NCBI RefSeq assembly: GCF_001888185.1 | Contig: NZ_CP016364.1 | Span: 1,984,001 to 2,048,000, forward strand | Length of the DNA: 64,000 nucleotides | Source: Phaeobacter porticola | GTDB taxonomy: Bacteria > Pseudomonadota > Alphaproteobacteria > Rhodobacterales > Rhodobacteraceae | Reading direction: 5' to 3' | Part shown: positions 51,036 to 60,142 of the stretch, in pieces | How the letters are laid out: every line of letters begins with the position of its first letter | Position numbering within the stretch: the stretch's first letter is position 1 | Translations under genes and position numbers: made by a program | Notes under the pieces: generated by a model | What the model was told of the DNA's origin: nothing | Databases searched by the model: none | Seen by the model: the letters and a program-made list of their open reading frames with translations, nothing else

Positions 51036-52285
51036 GTTTCCGGCCCCAAGGTGCGGCCCCCCTCCTTCAGCAATTGACCCGGACCACAGCCGCGCTGGCG
51101 TTCGTCGCCGTCGCGACGCTGGTGCCTGCACCGGTCGTCGCCCAAGGGCTGTTTGCCCCGGCTGTGACCGTGAATGATACGGTTGTCACCAATTACGAAT
51201 TGCAACAGCGCGCCCGTTTCCTGACCCTGCTGCGCGATCCCGGCGATCCGTTGAAAAAGGCGCGCGAGGATCTGATCCTGGACCGCCTGAAGCTGGATGT
51301 GCTGGCGCAAGCCGGCATCGAGCCGACAGAGGAAGAGATTGCCGAGGGCATGAGCGAACTCGCCAGCCGCGCCAACCTCAGCCTGCAAGAATTCCTGAAT
51401 GTGCTGGGCCAAAACGGCGTGGCACCTGAAACCCTGCGGGATTTCACCCGTGTGGGCATCGCATGGCGTGAATATGTCGCGGCACGCTATCTGGCTCAGG
51501 CCCGCCCCAGCGAAGATGAAATCGACCGTGCCATGGGGCTGTCCGGCTCTGGTGGAGTAGAAGTTCTGCTCTCTGAATTGATCATGCCGATCAACGCTCA
51601 AAACGCACCTCAGGTTGAGGACATCGCCCAACAGGTGAGCCGGATCAGCACCACTGGCGCCTTCTCTCAGGCAGCACAGCAATATTCAGCAACGGCCACC
51701 CGGCAGAGCGGCGGTCGGCTGCCCTGGATGCCGCTGACCAATCTGCCACCGCAGTTGCAACAGGTGGTGCTGGGCCTGCGTCCAGGCGAGGTGACCGCCC
51801 CGCTGCCGCTGGATGGGGCCGTCGCCCTGTTCCAGTTGCGTGATCTGCGCGAAACCAGCGGCGCCGCCCCCAGCTACGCCGCCATCGAATACGCGGCCTA
51901 CTACCTGCCCGGAGGCCGCACCCCCGAGGCGCTGGCCGCAGGCACCAAGGTTGCAAACGCCATCGACACCTGTGACGATCTCTACGGCGTGGCCAAGGAT
52001 CAGGATCCGTCTGTGCTGGACCGTGAAACTCTGGCCCCGGCAGAGATCCCACAGGATATCGCCATTGAGCTGGCCAAGCTGGATCCCAATGAAACCTCGC
52101 TGGCTCTGACCCGCAACAATGGCCAGACCCTGATGCTGCTGATGCTCTGTGGCCGCACCGCAGAGGTGAACGCCGAAGCCAGCCGCGAAAGCGTCGGCAA
52201 CGCGCTGACCCAGCAGCGGCTCGGGGCCTTTGCCGACAGCCTGCTGGAGCAGCTGAAAGCTGACGCGCGGATCAGCGACGAATGA
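51020..52285 (+). CDS. surA: SurA-like periplasmic chaperone/peptidyl-prolyl isomerase
   Basis: 421 residues. Signal region (TTAALAFVAVATLVPAPVVAQG), SurA N-domain (VTVNDTVVTNYELQQRARFLTLL, a signature of SurA/PpiD starts), one parvulin-type PPIase domain at about 175-280 (VLLSELIMPI ... GGRLPWMPLTNLPPQL ... GEVTAPLPLDG) and a C-terminal helical part. It shepherds outer-membrane proteins to BAM. The lptD-surA-pdxA-rsmA order is that of E. coli. Confidence 0.93.
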   Translation: MQKHLSFRPQGAAPLLQQLTRTTAALAFVAVATLVPAPVVAQGLFAPAVTVNDTVVTNYELQQRARFLTLLRDPGDPLKKAREDLILDRLKLDVLAQAGIEPTEEEIAEGMSELASRANLSLQEFLNVLGQNGVAPETLRDFTRVGIAWREYVAARYLAQARPSEDEIDRAMGLSGSGGVEVLLSELIMPINAQNAPQVEDIAQQVSRISTTGAFSQAAQQYSATATRQSGGRLPWMPLTNLPPQLQQVVLGLRPGEVTAPLPLDGAVALFQLRDLRETSGAAPSYAAIEYAAYYLPGGRTPEALAAGTKVANAIDTCDDLYGVAKDQDPSVLDRETLAPAEIPQDIAIELAKLDPNETSLALTRNNGQTLMLLMLCGRTAEVNAEASRESVGNALTQQRLGAFADSLLEQLKADARISDE

Positions 52286-53259
52286 GCCGCCCTGCCCGCC
52301 CCTTGCCCATCGCGCTCAGCTGTGGGGAACCGGCGGGCATTGGCCCGGAACTGGCGGTGAAGGCCTGGCAGGAGCTGCGCGACAGTTGCCCCTTCCTGTG
52401 GTTAGGCGATCCACGGCACCTGCCCACGGGAACAGACTGGCAAGAGATCACCAATGCCGCTGAGGCCGTCGATGTCAGCGCCAGCGCGATGCCTGTGCTG
52501 CGGGTCGACTTTGCCGCCCCAACCGTGCCCGGACAGCTCAACCCCGACAATGCCGCCGGTGTCATCTGCGCCATCGAGGCCGGTGTCGCGCTGGTGCAAT
52601 CCGGTGAGGCCAGCGCGCTCTGTACCGCGCCGATCCACAAGAAGGCGCTGATGGATGGGGCGCAGTTTCCCTTCCCCGGCCATACCGAATTCCTCGCCCA
52701 TCTCGGCAATGTTCAGAATGTGGTGATGATGCTGGCCAGCCCGGCGCTGCGGGTGGTGCCTGCGACCATCCATATTGCCCTCGCGGAGGTGCCAAAGGCG
52801 CTGACCGCCGCGCGCCTGCGGGCCACCATCGAAATCACCGCCCAGGGGCTGCGCGATCAGTTTGGCCTGGCGCACCCAAGGATCGCAATTGCAGGTCTCA
52901 ATCCCCATGCCGGCGAAGAGGGTGCCATGGGCCACGAAGAACTGGATTGGATGCGCGCGCTGATTGCCGATATGCAGGGCGGCGCCTATACGCTCTCTGG
53001 GCCGCATCCCGCCGACACGATGTTCCACGCGGCAGCCCGCGCCCGCTACGACGCGGCGATCTGCATGTATCACGATCAGGCGCTGATCCCGATCAAGACG
53101 CTGGATTTCGACCGCGGCGTCAATGTCACGCTGGGGCTGCCCTTCATCCGCACCTCGCCGGACCATGGCACCGCCTGCGACATCGCCGGTCAGGGCCTCG
53201 CCAACCCCTCCAGTCTGATTGAGGCGCTGCGGCTGGCGCAGTCCATGGCGCGCAGCTGA
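52282..53259 (+). CDS. pdxA: 4-hydroxythreonine-4-phosphate dehydrogenase
   Basis: 325 residues. LSCGEPAGIGPELAVKAW, TAPIHKKAL, FPGHTEFLAHL, GLNPHAGEEGAMG, GPHPADTMFH and MYHDQALIPIKTLDFDRGVNVTLGLPFIRTSPDHGTA are PdxA motifs with metal-binding His residues. Oxidises 4-phosphohydroxy-L-threonine in pyridoxal-phosphate synthesis. ATGA overlap with surA. Confidence 0.96.
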   Translation: MSRPARPLPIALSCGEPAGIGPELAVKAWQELRDSCPFLWLGDPRHLPTGTDWQEITNAAEAVDVSASAMPVLRVDFAAPTVPGQLNPDNAAGVICAIEAGVALVQSGEASALCTAPIHKKALMDGAQFPFPGHTEFLAHLGNVQNVVMMLASPALRVVPATIHIALAEVPKALTAARLRATIEITAQGLRDQFGLAHPRIAIAGLNPHAGEEGAMGHEELDWMRALIADMQGGAYTLSGPHPADTMFHAAARARYDAAICMYHDQALIPIKTLDFDRGVNVTLGLPFIRTSPDHGTACDIAGQGLANPSSLIEALRLAQSMARS

Positions 53260-53300
53260 CCGGGCAAATGGCCCGCAGACAGAACGCCGGCACTTGAAAC

Positions 53301-53334
53301 TTCTTCTGGCCGGAAATATCCCCGCCGGAAGCAT
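53301..53334. repeat. Possible interspersed intergenic repeat between pdxA and rsmA
   Basis: TTCTTCTGGCCGGAAATATC followed by CCCGCCGGAAGCATG. It resembles the short GC-rich 'TTCTTCTGG...AAATATCCC' intergenic element I remember as frequent in Rhodobacteraceae. Only this copy was noticed in the window. Confidence 0.35.
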
Positions 53335-53381
53335 GAAAATCATGGCGCGTCCCTCGCGCCCCGTCCCAAGGTACCGATGAT

Positions 53382-54227
53382 ATGAGCGCTATCGACTCCC
53401 TTCCTCCCCTGCGTGAGGTGATCGAGACTCACCAGCTTCTGGCGCGCAAATCGCTGGGCCAGAACTTTCTCCTTGATCTGAACCTGACCGCCAAAATCGC
53501 GCGGCAGGCTGGTGACCTCAGCGAGTGTGATGTGCTGGAAATCGGTCCCGGCCCCGGCGGTCTGACACGGGGCTTGCTGGCAGAGGGTGCGCGTCGCGTA
53601 TTGGCGGTGGAGAAGGACAGTCGCTGCATTCCCGCGCTGGCGGAAATTTCCGACGCCTATCCCGGCCGGTTGCAGGTGATAGAAGGCGACGCGCTGGAGG
53701 TGAACCCGCTCACCCATCTGACCCCTCCGATCCGCATTGCCGCCAATCTTCCCTATAACGTCGGCACCGAGCTGCTGGTGCGCTGGCTGACGCCGAAGGC
53801 CTGGCCGCCGTTCTGGCAGAGCCTGACCCTGATGTTCCAGCGTGAGGTCGCGGAGCGGATCGTGGCCGTGCCGGGCAGCAAGGCCTATGGGCGTCTGGCG
53901 TTGCTGGCGCAATGGCGTGCCGATGCTCGTATCGTGCTGTCGCTGCCGCCCGAAGCCTTTAGCCCGCCGCCCAAGGTTCACAGCGCCGTGGTGCATCTGA
54001 CCGCCCTGGACTCCCCCCGCTATCCTGCTGACGCCGGCACATTGAACAAGGTCGTTGCGGCGGCCTTCAACCAGCGCCGCAAGATGCTGCGCGCCAGCCT
54101 CAAGAGCGTGAGCCCTGATATTGAGGATCATCTGACCGCCGTTGGCATTCCGCCGACCGAGCGGGCCGAACAGATTGGGCTGGAGGCGTTCTGCGCGCTG
54201 GCCCGCAGCCTGAAGCCTCTGGACTGA
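53382..54227 (+). CDS. rsmA: 16S rRNA dimethyladenosine transferase
   Basis: 281 residues. [18 protein letters not shown], the S-adenosylmethionine-binding [16 protein letters not shown], the catalytic [11 protein letters not shown], and [15 protein letters not shown]-like [16 protein letters not shown]. Dimethylates two adjacent adenines at the 3' end of 16S rRNA. Last gene of the lpt run, 122 nt after pdxA, with its own terminator. Confidence 0.95.
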   Translation: MSAIDSLPPLREVIETHQLLARKSLGQNFLLDLNLTAKIARQAGDLSECDVLEIGPGPGGLTRGLLAEGARRVLAVEKDSRCIPALAEISDAYPGRLQVIEGDALEVNPLTHLTPPIRIAANLPYNVGTELLVRWLTPKAWPPFWQSLTLMFQREVAERIVAVPGSKAYGRLALLAQWRADARIVLSLPPEAFSPPPKVHSAVVHLTALDSPRYPADAGTLNKVVAAAFNQRRKMLRASLKSVSPDIEDHLTAVGIPPTERAEQIGLEAFCALARSLKPLD

Positions 54228-54269
54228 CCTTTGCTTTGCAACATGTCAGCAACGCCTCTGCCAAATAGA

Positions 54270-54302
54270 AAACCCGGTCTCATCTGAGACCGGGTTTTTT
54301 TC
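54270..54302 (+). terminator. Terminator after rsmA
   Basis: Perfect 12-bp stem AAACCCGGTCTC/GAGACCGGGTTT with ATCT loop, then T5. It may also act on the converging DUF4167 gene. Confidence 0.88.
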
Positions 54303-54345
54303 CCATCCACGGTGTGCCAGATTTCATCAATCTGACGTCACGGAT

Positions 54346-55071
54346 CTATTCCGCGGCTTCCGGCGCATCCGCAGCCGGGGGTTTTGGCTTGGGCTTACGC
54401 CGTGCTGCTGGTTTGCGCTCGGGTGCGGGAGCGACATCGTCCGTCTCTGCCACGGGCGCCGCAGCGGCTGCGGACGTATCACCAGTTTTGGCAGCGCCGC
54501 CTTTGGTCTCCTCGGCATGCGCAGCATCAGCTTTTGGCTGCGGCTTGCGGCTGCGTGGCTTGCGCGCCTGAGGCTTCTGCGGCTTGCTCTCGCCCTCGGC
54601 GCCAGCAGGGGCCTGATCGCGGCTTTCAGGTGTTGCGACAAGGCCGCTTTCACCATTGCTATCGCGCGGGTCTAGCACATCGGGTTGCGGCGCTGCAGCC
54701 GGATCATCGTTGCGGCTGCCCGCTTCGCGTTCCTGACGCTCGAGCCGTTCGGAACGCTCGCGGTCCCGCTCTGCCTGGCGTTCGCGGTTTTGCCGCTCCT
54801 GCTCTTCGCGGCGCGCGTCAATTTCGCGTTGTGCTTCGTTTAACATCCGCAGGTAATGCTCTGCGTGTTGTTGAAAATTCTCGGTGGCAACACGATCATT
54901 GCTCAACTGGGCATCACGCGCCAACTGATTATATTTATCGATGATCTGCTGCGGCGTGCCGCGTACCTTGCCCTCGGGACCGGAGCTGTCGAACACGCGG
55001 TTGACAACATTTGCCCCTGCGGGGCGGTTCCGGTTTGACTTGGAACGCGAACGTGATTTGGACGATCTCAT
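54346..55071 (-). CDS. DUF4167 domain protein
   Basis: 241 residues. The N-terminus MRSSKSRSRSKSNRNRPAG followed by NVVNRVFDSSGPEGKVRGTPQQIIDKYNQLARDAQLSNDRVATENFQQHAEHYLRML is DUF4167, an alphaproteobacterial domain. The C-terminal two-thirds is a charged, disordered Arg/Glu/Ala/Pro-rich tail (QERQNRERQAERDRERSERL). Function unknown; RNA or nucleic-acid binding is suggested by the composition. Adjacent to prmC-prfA, a conserved arrangement. Confidence 0.88.
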   Translation of the reverse strand: MRSSKSRSRSKSNRNRPAGANVVNRVFDSSGPEGKVRGTPQQIIDKYNQLARDAQLSNDRVATENFQQHAEHYLRMLNEAQREIDARREEQERQNRERQAERDRERSERLERQEREAGSRNDDPAAAPQPDVLDPRDSNGESGLVATPESRDQAPAGAEGESKPQKPQARKPRSRKPQPKADAAHAEETKGGAAKTGDTSAAAAAPVAETDDVAPAPERKPAARRKPKPKPPAADAPEAAE

Positions 55072-55295
55072 ATGCCTAACGTCAGCCTTGATTGTATTTG
55101 TCGTGGATCCACACCAGCGCGCCTCTGCGCCGGATCATCGACCATTTTGGGCTTGATGTCGCCGGGAGGTATTTTGCACCTCACCCGAAGGCGACCTCTC
55201 TGAGTAATCATGTTCCGCCTGTTCAGACAAGGGGTTGGATGGGATTATCCACTCTTTTTCTTACGAAACTGCGGATTTACGCGTGGATGACGGTG

Positions 55296-56153
55296 TTATC
55301 GGGCGTTTTCGCCACAGTTTCGGGCGCAAACCACCCTATCGCGCCCATCCAGGTCCTGGATGACGCGGATGTCGGTCAGCCCTGCGTCCACCAGAAAACG
55401 CGAGACGTCTGCGGCCTGGGTTGGCCCGATTTCTACAAAAACCCGCCCCTCTGGGCTAAGGTGCTCCGGCAGCTGTTCCGCGATCACGCGATAGGCCCCC
55501 AGCCCGTCGCCACCATCAGTGAGGGCCATCTCAGGCTCATGGCCGCGCACCTCGTCAGACAACCCATTCATTTCATCTAGCGCAATATAGGGCGGATTCG
55601 ACACGATAAGGTCAAACCGCCCCACCACCTGCGAAAACCAGTCAGATTGCAGGATCTCGGCGCGCGGCTCCACCCGGTGCAGCACCGCATTGGCGCTGGC
55701 TTGCAAGCAGGCCGCCTCGCTCAGATCCACCCCCAGGCCAGTGGCCTCAGGCATCTCCGCCAGCAGTGTCACCAAAATGCAGCCCGATCCAAGACCGAGA
55801 TCCAACACCCGCGCAAAGGGTTCAGCCAGTGCCGCCTCAATCAGGCATTCGGTTTCCGGACGCGGATCCAGCACATCACCAGAGACCTTGAACCGCCGTC
55901 CGTAGAATTCCCGCTCACCGACCAGATGCGACACCGGCACCCGGATGGCGCGCAGGGCAATCAGCTGCTCATAACGTTCGGCAATCTCCGGGGCCAAATC
56001 TTCGGGCGCAATCAAGGTGACACGGCTGGCCTCGATCCGGGCGGCATGGGCCAGCAGGACGCGGGCATCGCGCGCCGGATCGGGCACGCCGGCCGCGCGC
56101 AGGCGCGAGGCCGCAGCCGCCATCGCCTGAGCAGCTGTCTGTGGTGCGTTCAT
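55296..56153 (-). CDS. prmC: Release factor glutamine methyltransferase
   Basis: 285 residues. [51 protein letters not shown] and the catalytic [16 protein letters not shown] (NPPY) identify PrmC/HemK. It methylates the GGQ glutamine of RF1 and RF2. The start ATG overlaps the prfA stop (ATGA), matching substrate and modifier in one operon. Confidence 0.96.
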   Translation of the reverse strand: MNAPQTAAQAMAAAASRLRAAGVPDPARDARVLLAHAARIEASRVTLIAPEDLAPEIAERYEQLIALRAIRVPVSHLVGEREFYGRRFKVSGDVLDPRPETECLIEAALAEPFARVLDLGLGSGCILVTLLAEMPEATGLGVDLSEAACLQASANAVLHRVEPRAEILQSDWFSQVVGRFDLIVSNPPYIALDEMNGLSDEVRGHEPEMALTDGGDGLGAYRVIAEQLPEHLSPEGRVFVEIGPTQAADVSRFLVDAGLTDIRVIQDLDGRDRVVCARNCGENAR

Positions 56154-57205
56154 TGGCCCATCTCGGCCAACAGTCGCGCCTGATCATCCGCCGTCAGCGC
56201 GTCGATGATTTCATCCAGGTCGCCCTGCATGATCTGATCCAGCTTATAAAGCGTCAGGTTGATGCGGTGATCCGACATCCGCCCCTGCGGGAAATTATAG
56301 GTGCGGATCCGTTCGGAGCGATCACCAGAACCGACCTGACTGGCGCGATCAGCTGAGCGTTCGCTGTCGATCCGCTGGCGCTCCAGATCATAGAGCCGGG
56401 TCCGCATCACCTGCATGGCAATCTCGCGGTTACGATGCTGGGATTTTTCAGAGCTGACAACAATGATGCCGGTCGGGATATGGGTGATCCGCACGGCGGA
56501 ATCTGTGGTGTTCACATGCTGGCCGCCAGCACCAGAGGCCCGCATGGTGTCGATCCGCAGATCGCCGGGATCAATGCGCAGATCCACATCCTCGGCCTCG
56601 GGCAGAACCGCGACAGTGGCGGCGGAGGTGTGAATGCGGCCACCGGATTCCGTCACCGGAACTCGCTGCACGCGGTGGACGCCGGATTCATACTTCAGCC
56701 GGGCAAAGACGTTTTCGCCCTTCACATGGGCCACCACTTCTTTCAGCCCGCCCAATTCGGTGGTCTGCTCTTCGATGATCTCAAATCCCCAACCCCGTGC
56801 CTCGGCGTAGCGCTGATACATGCGCAAGAGATCACTGGCAAAAAGAGCCGCCTCGTCGCCGCCGGTGCCGGGGCGGATTTCCAGCATAGCCGGACGTGCG
56901 TCAGCCTCATCACGTGGCAACAGCGCCAGTTGCAGCGTGTGTTCCGCCTCAGGCAGAGCGGCGCGCAGCTGCGGCAATTCCTCTTCAGCGAGCTCTGCCA
57001 TATCGGGATCCGCCAACATCTGTTCGGCCTCTTCCAGATCGGACAGCAGCCGGCGATAGGCGGTGATCTGCTCCGCAACCGGGCGCAGGTCGGAATATTC
57101 CTTGGCCAAAGCCGCGATATCCGCACCGGCAACGCCCTCAGCCATTGCAGCCTCAAGATACTGGAACCGTTGCAAAATTTGTTCAAGGCGGTCTTCGGGG
57201 ATCAT
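56150..57205 (-). CDS. prfA: Peptide chain release factor 1
   Basis: 351 residues. [21 protein letters not shown] start, [22 protein letters not shown], codon-recognition [22 protein letters not shown] (P-x-T of RF1), and the peptidyl-hydrolysis motif [25 protein letters not shown] with GGQ. Recognises UAA/UAG. ATG 57205 is the family start; 21 upstream codons discarded. First gene of prfA-prmC. Confidence 0.97.
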   Translation of the reverse strand: MIPEDRLEQILQRFQYLEAAMAEGVAGADIAALAKEYSDLRPVAEQITAYRRLLSDLEEAEQMLADPDMAELAEEELPQLRAALPEAEHTLQLALLPRDEADARPAMLEIRPGTGGDEAALFASDLLRMYQRYAEARGWGFEIIEEQTTELGGLKEVVAHVKGENVFARLKYESGVHRVQRVPVTESGGRIHTSAATVAVLPEAEDVDLRIDPGDLRIDTMRASGAGGQHVNTTDSAVRITHIPTGIIVVSSEKSQHRNREIAMQVMRTRLYDLERQRIDSERSADRASQVGSGDRSERIRTYNFPQGRMSDHRINLTLYKLDQIMQGDLDEIIDALTADDQARLLAEMGQ

Positions 57206-57371
57206 GCGCGCAATGTCCGTTCTGATCTGTCTTTGGCGAAAGCTGCCCTTGTGATATGCTAGGGTCATGCAACATGCCAGTCCTCATATCGTGGGAACGG
57301 ACCGCCTGGAGCGCCGCGCCCGTGCCGTTATTCACCCCGAAAACAATGCTGTGCCCCCAGGTCGGCAGTTG

Positions 57372-57665
57372 ATGCGGCTTCTTGGTCTTGTGCTGCTGTT
57401 TCATACCATCGCGACAACTGTCCGAGCGGATGTGACCGCTCCGAACGGCCGCACCATTGACTGCTATTGTACCGACAAGACAGGCAGCCGGATCGAATTG
57501 GGTGAATTTATCTGCCTTCAAGTTGATGGGCGCATGTTCACGGCCCAATGCCAGATGTCGCTGAACGTACCAATGTGGCGCGAGGTACAGCAGGGGTGCC
57601 TTGCAGCTGAGACCCATGAGGCACCTGCGGCCTCGAGAGCGGCCAATCCGCTTCCGCGGATCTGA
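57372..57665 (+). CDS. Small secreted cysteine-rich protein
   Basis: 97 residues starting MRLLGLVLLFHTIATTVRADV (signal). The mature part has several Cys: GRTIDCYCTDKTGSRIELGEFICLQVDG, then QCQMSLNVPMWREVQQGC. Five Cys in about 80 residues suggest two disulfides or a metal site. The ATG at 57372 is chosen because the signal peptide starts there; the longest frame begins at 57267 and adds 35 unconserved-looking residues. No family recognised. Confidence 0.6.
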   Translation: MRLLGLVLLFHTIATTVRADVTAPNGRTIDCYCTDKTGSRIELGEFICLQVDGRMFTAQCQMSLNVPMWREVQQGCLAAETHEAPAASRAANPLPRI

Positions 57666-57707
57666 CCCTGCTAACAATCGTCTTGCCGCCTCAGCCCTGC
57701 CAGCGAA

Positions 57708-58130
57708 CTATTGCGGCGCAGGCTCCATCTGCGCGATCCAGCTGTTGATCCGGTCGTTATTGGCCCCCAGATCGGAGCGGCCAAAGCGCAGCCGGGCATA
57801 GACCTTGAGCAATTCACCATCCTGCCGCGCCGTGGTGTAATCTGGAAACCCCAAAAGCCGGGTGCGGGTCACATAGGTGACCATCTCATCCTCGACCGAG
57901 CCCGCAAGGACCCTGGTGCGTGCTGCGTTGCTGGCAACAATATGGAACCGCGCCAACCCATCCTCACCACTGCGCACGACACGGAATACACCACCGCGAA
58001 ATGTCTTATCCTCAGAGAATTCTGGCTGGGTGTTCCAGTCCAGCGGGTCACTGGGGGCAAGGCGGATAAAGCCAAGCACCACAACAATGGCTGCGATGCT
58101 CAGCCAGATGAATATCACCACACGACCCAT
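57708..58130 (-). CDS. DUF1499 domain protein
   Basis: 140 residues with one N-terminal membrane anchor (VVIFIWLSIAAIVVVLGFI). The domain ends VYARLRFGRSDLGANNDRINSWI, the typical DUF1499 C-terminal signature (SRxGRSDLGxNxxRI). The chain is shorter than usual, with little between the anchor and the domain. Function unknown. Convergent with the secreted-protein gene. Confidence 0.82.
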   Translation of the reverse strand: MGRVVIFIWLSIAAIVVVLGFIRLAPSDPLDWNTQPEFSEDKTFRGGVFRVVRSGEDGLARFHIVASNAARTRVLAGSVEDEMVTYVTRTRLLGFPDYTTARQDGELLKVYARLRFGRSDLGANNDRINSWIAQMEPAPQ

Positions 58131-58174
58131 ATGGTCCGCTCTCCCTCGTGGCGGCTGCCACCGGGCAGCACACC

Positions 58175-59122
58175 TTATTTGGTTGTAACGCCAGGCAAGA
58201 TGCACAGCAGCTCGTATAGCAGGTTCGCTGCCGTCAGCGCCGTATTGCCGGACGTGTCGTAGGGGGGTGACACTTCGACCATGTCACACCCAACAATATT
58301 CAGCCCCCGCAAAGCCCGGATCAATTCCAGCGCCTGCGGCGTTGTCAGCCCGCCGATTTCCGGCGTGCCTGTTCCCGGTGCATATGCCGGATCAAGACTA
58401 TCAATATCATAGGACACGTAGACAGGCCTATTGCCGATATCGCGACGAATTTCCGCACCCATGCCGTGCAGAGAGCGGTTCCACAGCTCGCTTGCCGGAA
58501 AATGCTGAAATCCCCAGCTTTGCGCCTCTTTAAAGTCGCTGGCACCATAACCTGTGCCACGCAGGCCGATCTGGTAGGTCTTGTCGGCGACAATCAGACC
58601 CTCCTCATAGGCACGACGGAACACGGTGCCATGGGTCTCGCGCTCGCCGAACATATCGTCGTTCACATCCGCATGGGCATCGACATGGACCAAGGCGACG
58701 GGACCGTATTTTTCAGCAATGGCGCGCAGGATCGGCAGGGTGATCGAATGGTCGCCGCCCATCGCAACCGGTGTCACATCACTGGCCAGAATGGCGCTGT
58801 AGCTTTCCTGGATGATACGCAGGCTGTCGGGCAGAGAGAACGTATTGATCGCCAGATCGCCGATATCGCCAATGTTCAGGCTGTCGAACGGCGCCGCGCC
58901 AGAGGTCATGTTGTAGGGGCGGATCATCGCGCTTTCGGCGCGGATCTGCTTCGGCCCAAAGCGGGTGCCAGAGCGCCAGGAGGTGCCGATATCCATCGGC
59001 ACGCCCAGAATGGCTACGTCCAGCCCGTCCAGCGAGGTGGCCTGTGGCAGCCGCATGAAGGTGTTCGGACCGGAAAACCGTGCCAGATCATTGCCGCTGA
59101 TCGGTTGATTGAAGTCAGTCAT
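58175..59122 (-). CDS. Ureohydrolase, guanidinobutyrase-like
   Basis: 315 residues of the agmatinase/arginase family. Metal motifs GGDHSIT, VHVDAHADVNDDMFGERETHGTVF and SYDIDSLDPAYAPGTGTPEIGG are complete. The text VHVDAHADVND ... HGTVFRRAYEEGLI and the ASDFKEAQSWGFQ segment resemble Pseudomonas guanidinobutyrase (GbuA) more than SpeB. Likely reaction: hydrolysis of 4-guanidinobutyrate or a related guanidino acid to urea plus amine. The start overlaps the preceding agmatinase gene by 8 nt. Confidence 0.78.
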   Translation of the reverse strand: MTDFNQPISGNDLARFSGPNTFMRLPQATSLDGLDVAILGVPMDIGTSWRSGTRFGPKQIRAESAMIRPYNMTSGAAPFDSLNIGDIGDLAINTFSLPDSLRIIQESYSAILASDVTPVAMGGDHSITLPILRAIAEKYGPVALVHVDAHADVNDDMFGERETHGTVFRRAYEEGLIVADKTYQIGLRGTGYGASDFKEAQSWGFQHFPASELWNRSLHGMGAEIRRDIGNRPVYVSYDIDSLDPAYAPGTGTPEIGGLTTPQALELIRALRGLNIVGCDMVEVSPPYDTSGNTALTAANLLYELLCILPGVTTK

Positions 59123-60083
59123 TGTCTCTCATATTCCAGCCAAGAAGGCAGATAATTTCGGTCGCCACATGGGCGCCTGCGATGGCGGTGGCGCCGGTGG
59201 TGTCAAACGGAGGGGAAACCTCCACCACGTCGCCGCCTTTGATATTGATGCCTGCAATCTCGCGCAGGATGCGCGACGCCTGCGCCGAGGTCAGCCCGCC
59301 CCAAACCGGCGTGCCGGTGCCCGGCGCATAGGCTGGATCAAGACAGTCAATATCGAAGGTCAGATAGGTCGGCCGGTCGCCAAGGATCGCCTTGATCCGT
59401 TTCGCGGTCTCAACCGGGCCGATGTCATGCACGGTGGGCGCGTCGATGATGTTCACACCCAGCGTATCGTCATTGGTGGTGCGGATCCCGACCTGAACGG
59501 ATGTTTTCGGATCCACAAGGCCCATTTTCACGGCCTTGTAGAACATGGTCCCATGGTCGATCCGGTCCATATTGTCGTCGGGCCAGGTGTCGGTATGGGC
59601 ATCAAACTGCAACAGCGAGATCGGGCCGTGTTTCTCGGCATAGGCCTTGAGGATCGGAAAGCTGATATAATGATCCCCACCCAAGACGACCGAGGCCGTG
59701 TCGGTCGCCAGAATACCGCGAATATGATCCGTCAACGCCGCCGGAAATGCCGGAACATCCGCGTGATCGAAAGCCAGATCACCATAATCGGCAATGGCCA
59801 GTGTGCTCAGCGGTTTATGTGGCCAGCCATAGGGTTCGTCCGGGCTTTGCAGGCAAGACGCCTCGCGGATTGCGCGGGGACCCAGCCGTGTTCCGGGCCG
59901 GTTGGTCACCGCCTGATCAAACGGCACGCCCGTGACCGCGATATCCACCCCGGTCAGATCCTTGGTATATTTGCGTCGCAGAAAGGAGGTCGCTCCACCA
60001 AAGGTGATCTCAAAGCTGAGACCTTTCATATCCTCACGCGTAAAGGCGTGATCGATCATGTGCTTTGCGTCTTCTAGCGCCAT
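59115..60083 (-). CDS. Ureohydrolase, agmatinase-like (SpeB type)
   Basis: 322 residues with the same fold. GGDHYISF, LLQFDAHTDTWPDDNMDRIDHGTMFYKAV and TFDIDCLDPAYAPGTGTPVWGG match E. coli SpeB (FDAHTDT ... DHGTMFY) better than GbuA. Probably converts agmatine to putrescine and urea. First of the two tandem ureohydrolase genes, 59 nt after the M20 gene. Specificity of both is inferred. Confidence 0.8.
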   Translation of the reverse strand: MALEDAKHMIDHAFTREDMKGLSFEITFGGATSFLRRKYTKDLTGVDIAVTGVPFDQAVTNRPGTRLGPRAIREASCLQSPDEPYGWPHKPLSTLAIADYGDLAFDHADVPAFPAALTDHIRGILATDTASVVLGGDHYISFPILKAYAEKHGPISLLQFDAHTDTWPDDNMDRIDHGTMFYKAVKMGLVDPKTSVQVGIRTTNDDTLGVNIIDAPTVHDIGPVETAKRIKAILGDRPTYLTFDIDCLDPAYAPGTGTPVWGGLTSAQASRILREIAGINIKGGDVVEVSPPFDTTGATAIAGAHVATEIICLLGWNMRDND

Positions 60084-60142
60084 TCTGCGCCTCCTTGTGA
60101 TGCACCTGCTGTTTGATCAAATAGCGGGTCACATTGTCCTTG

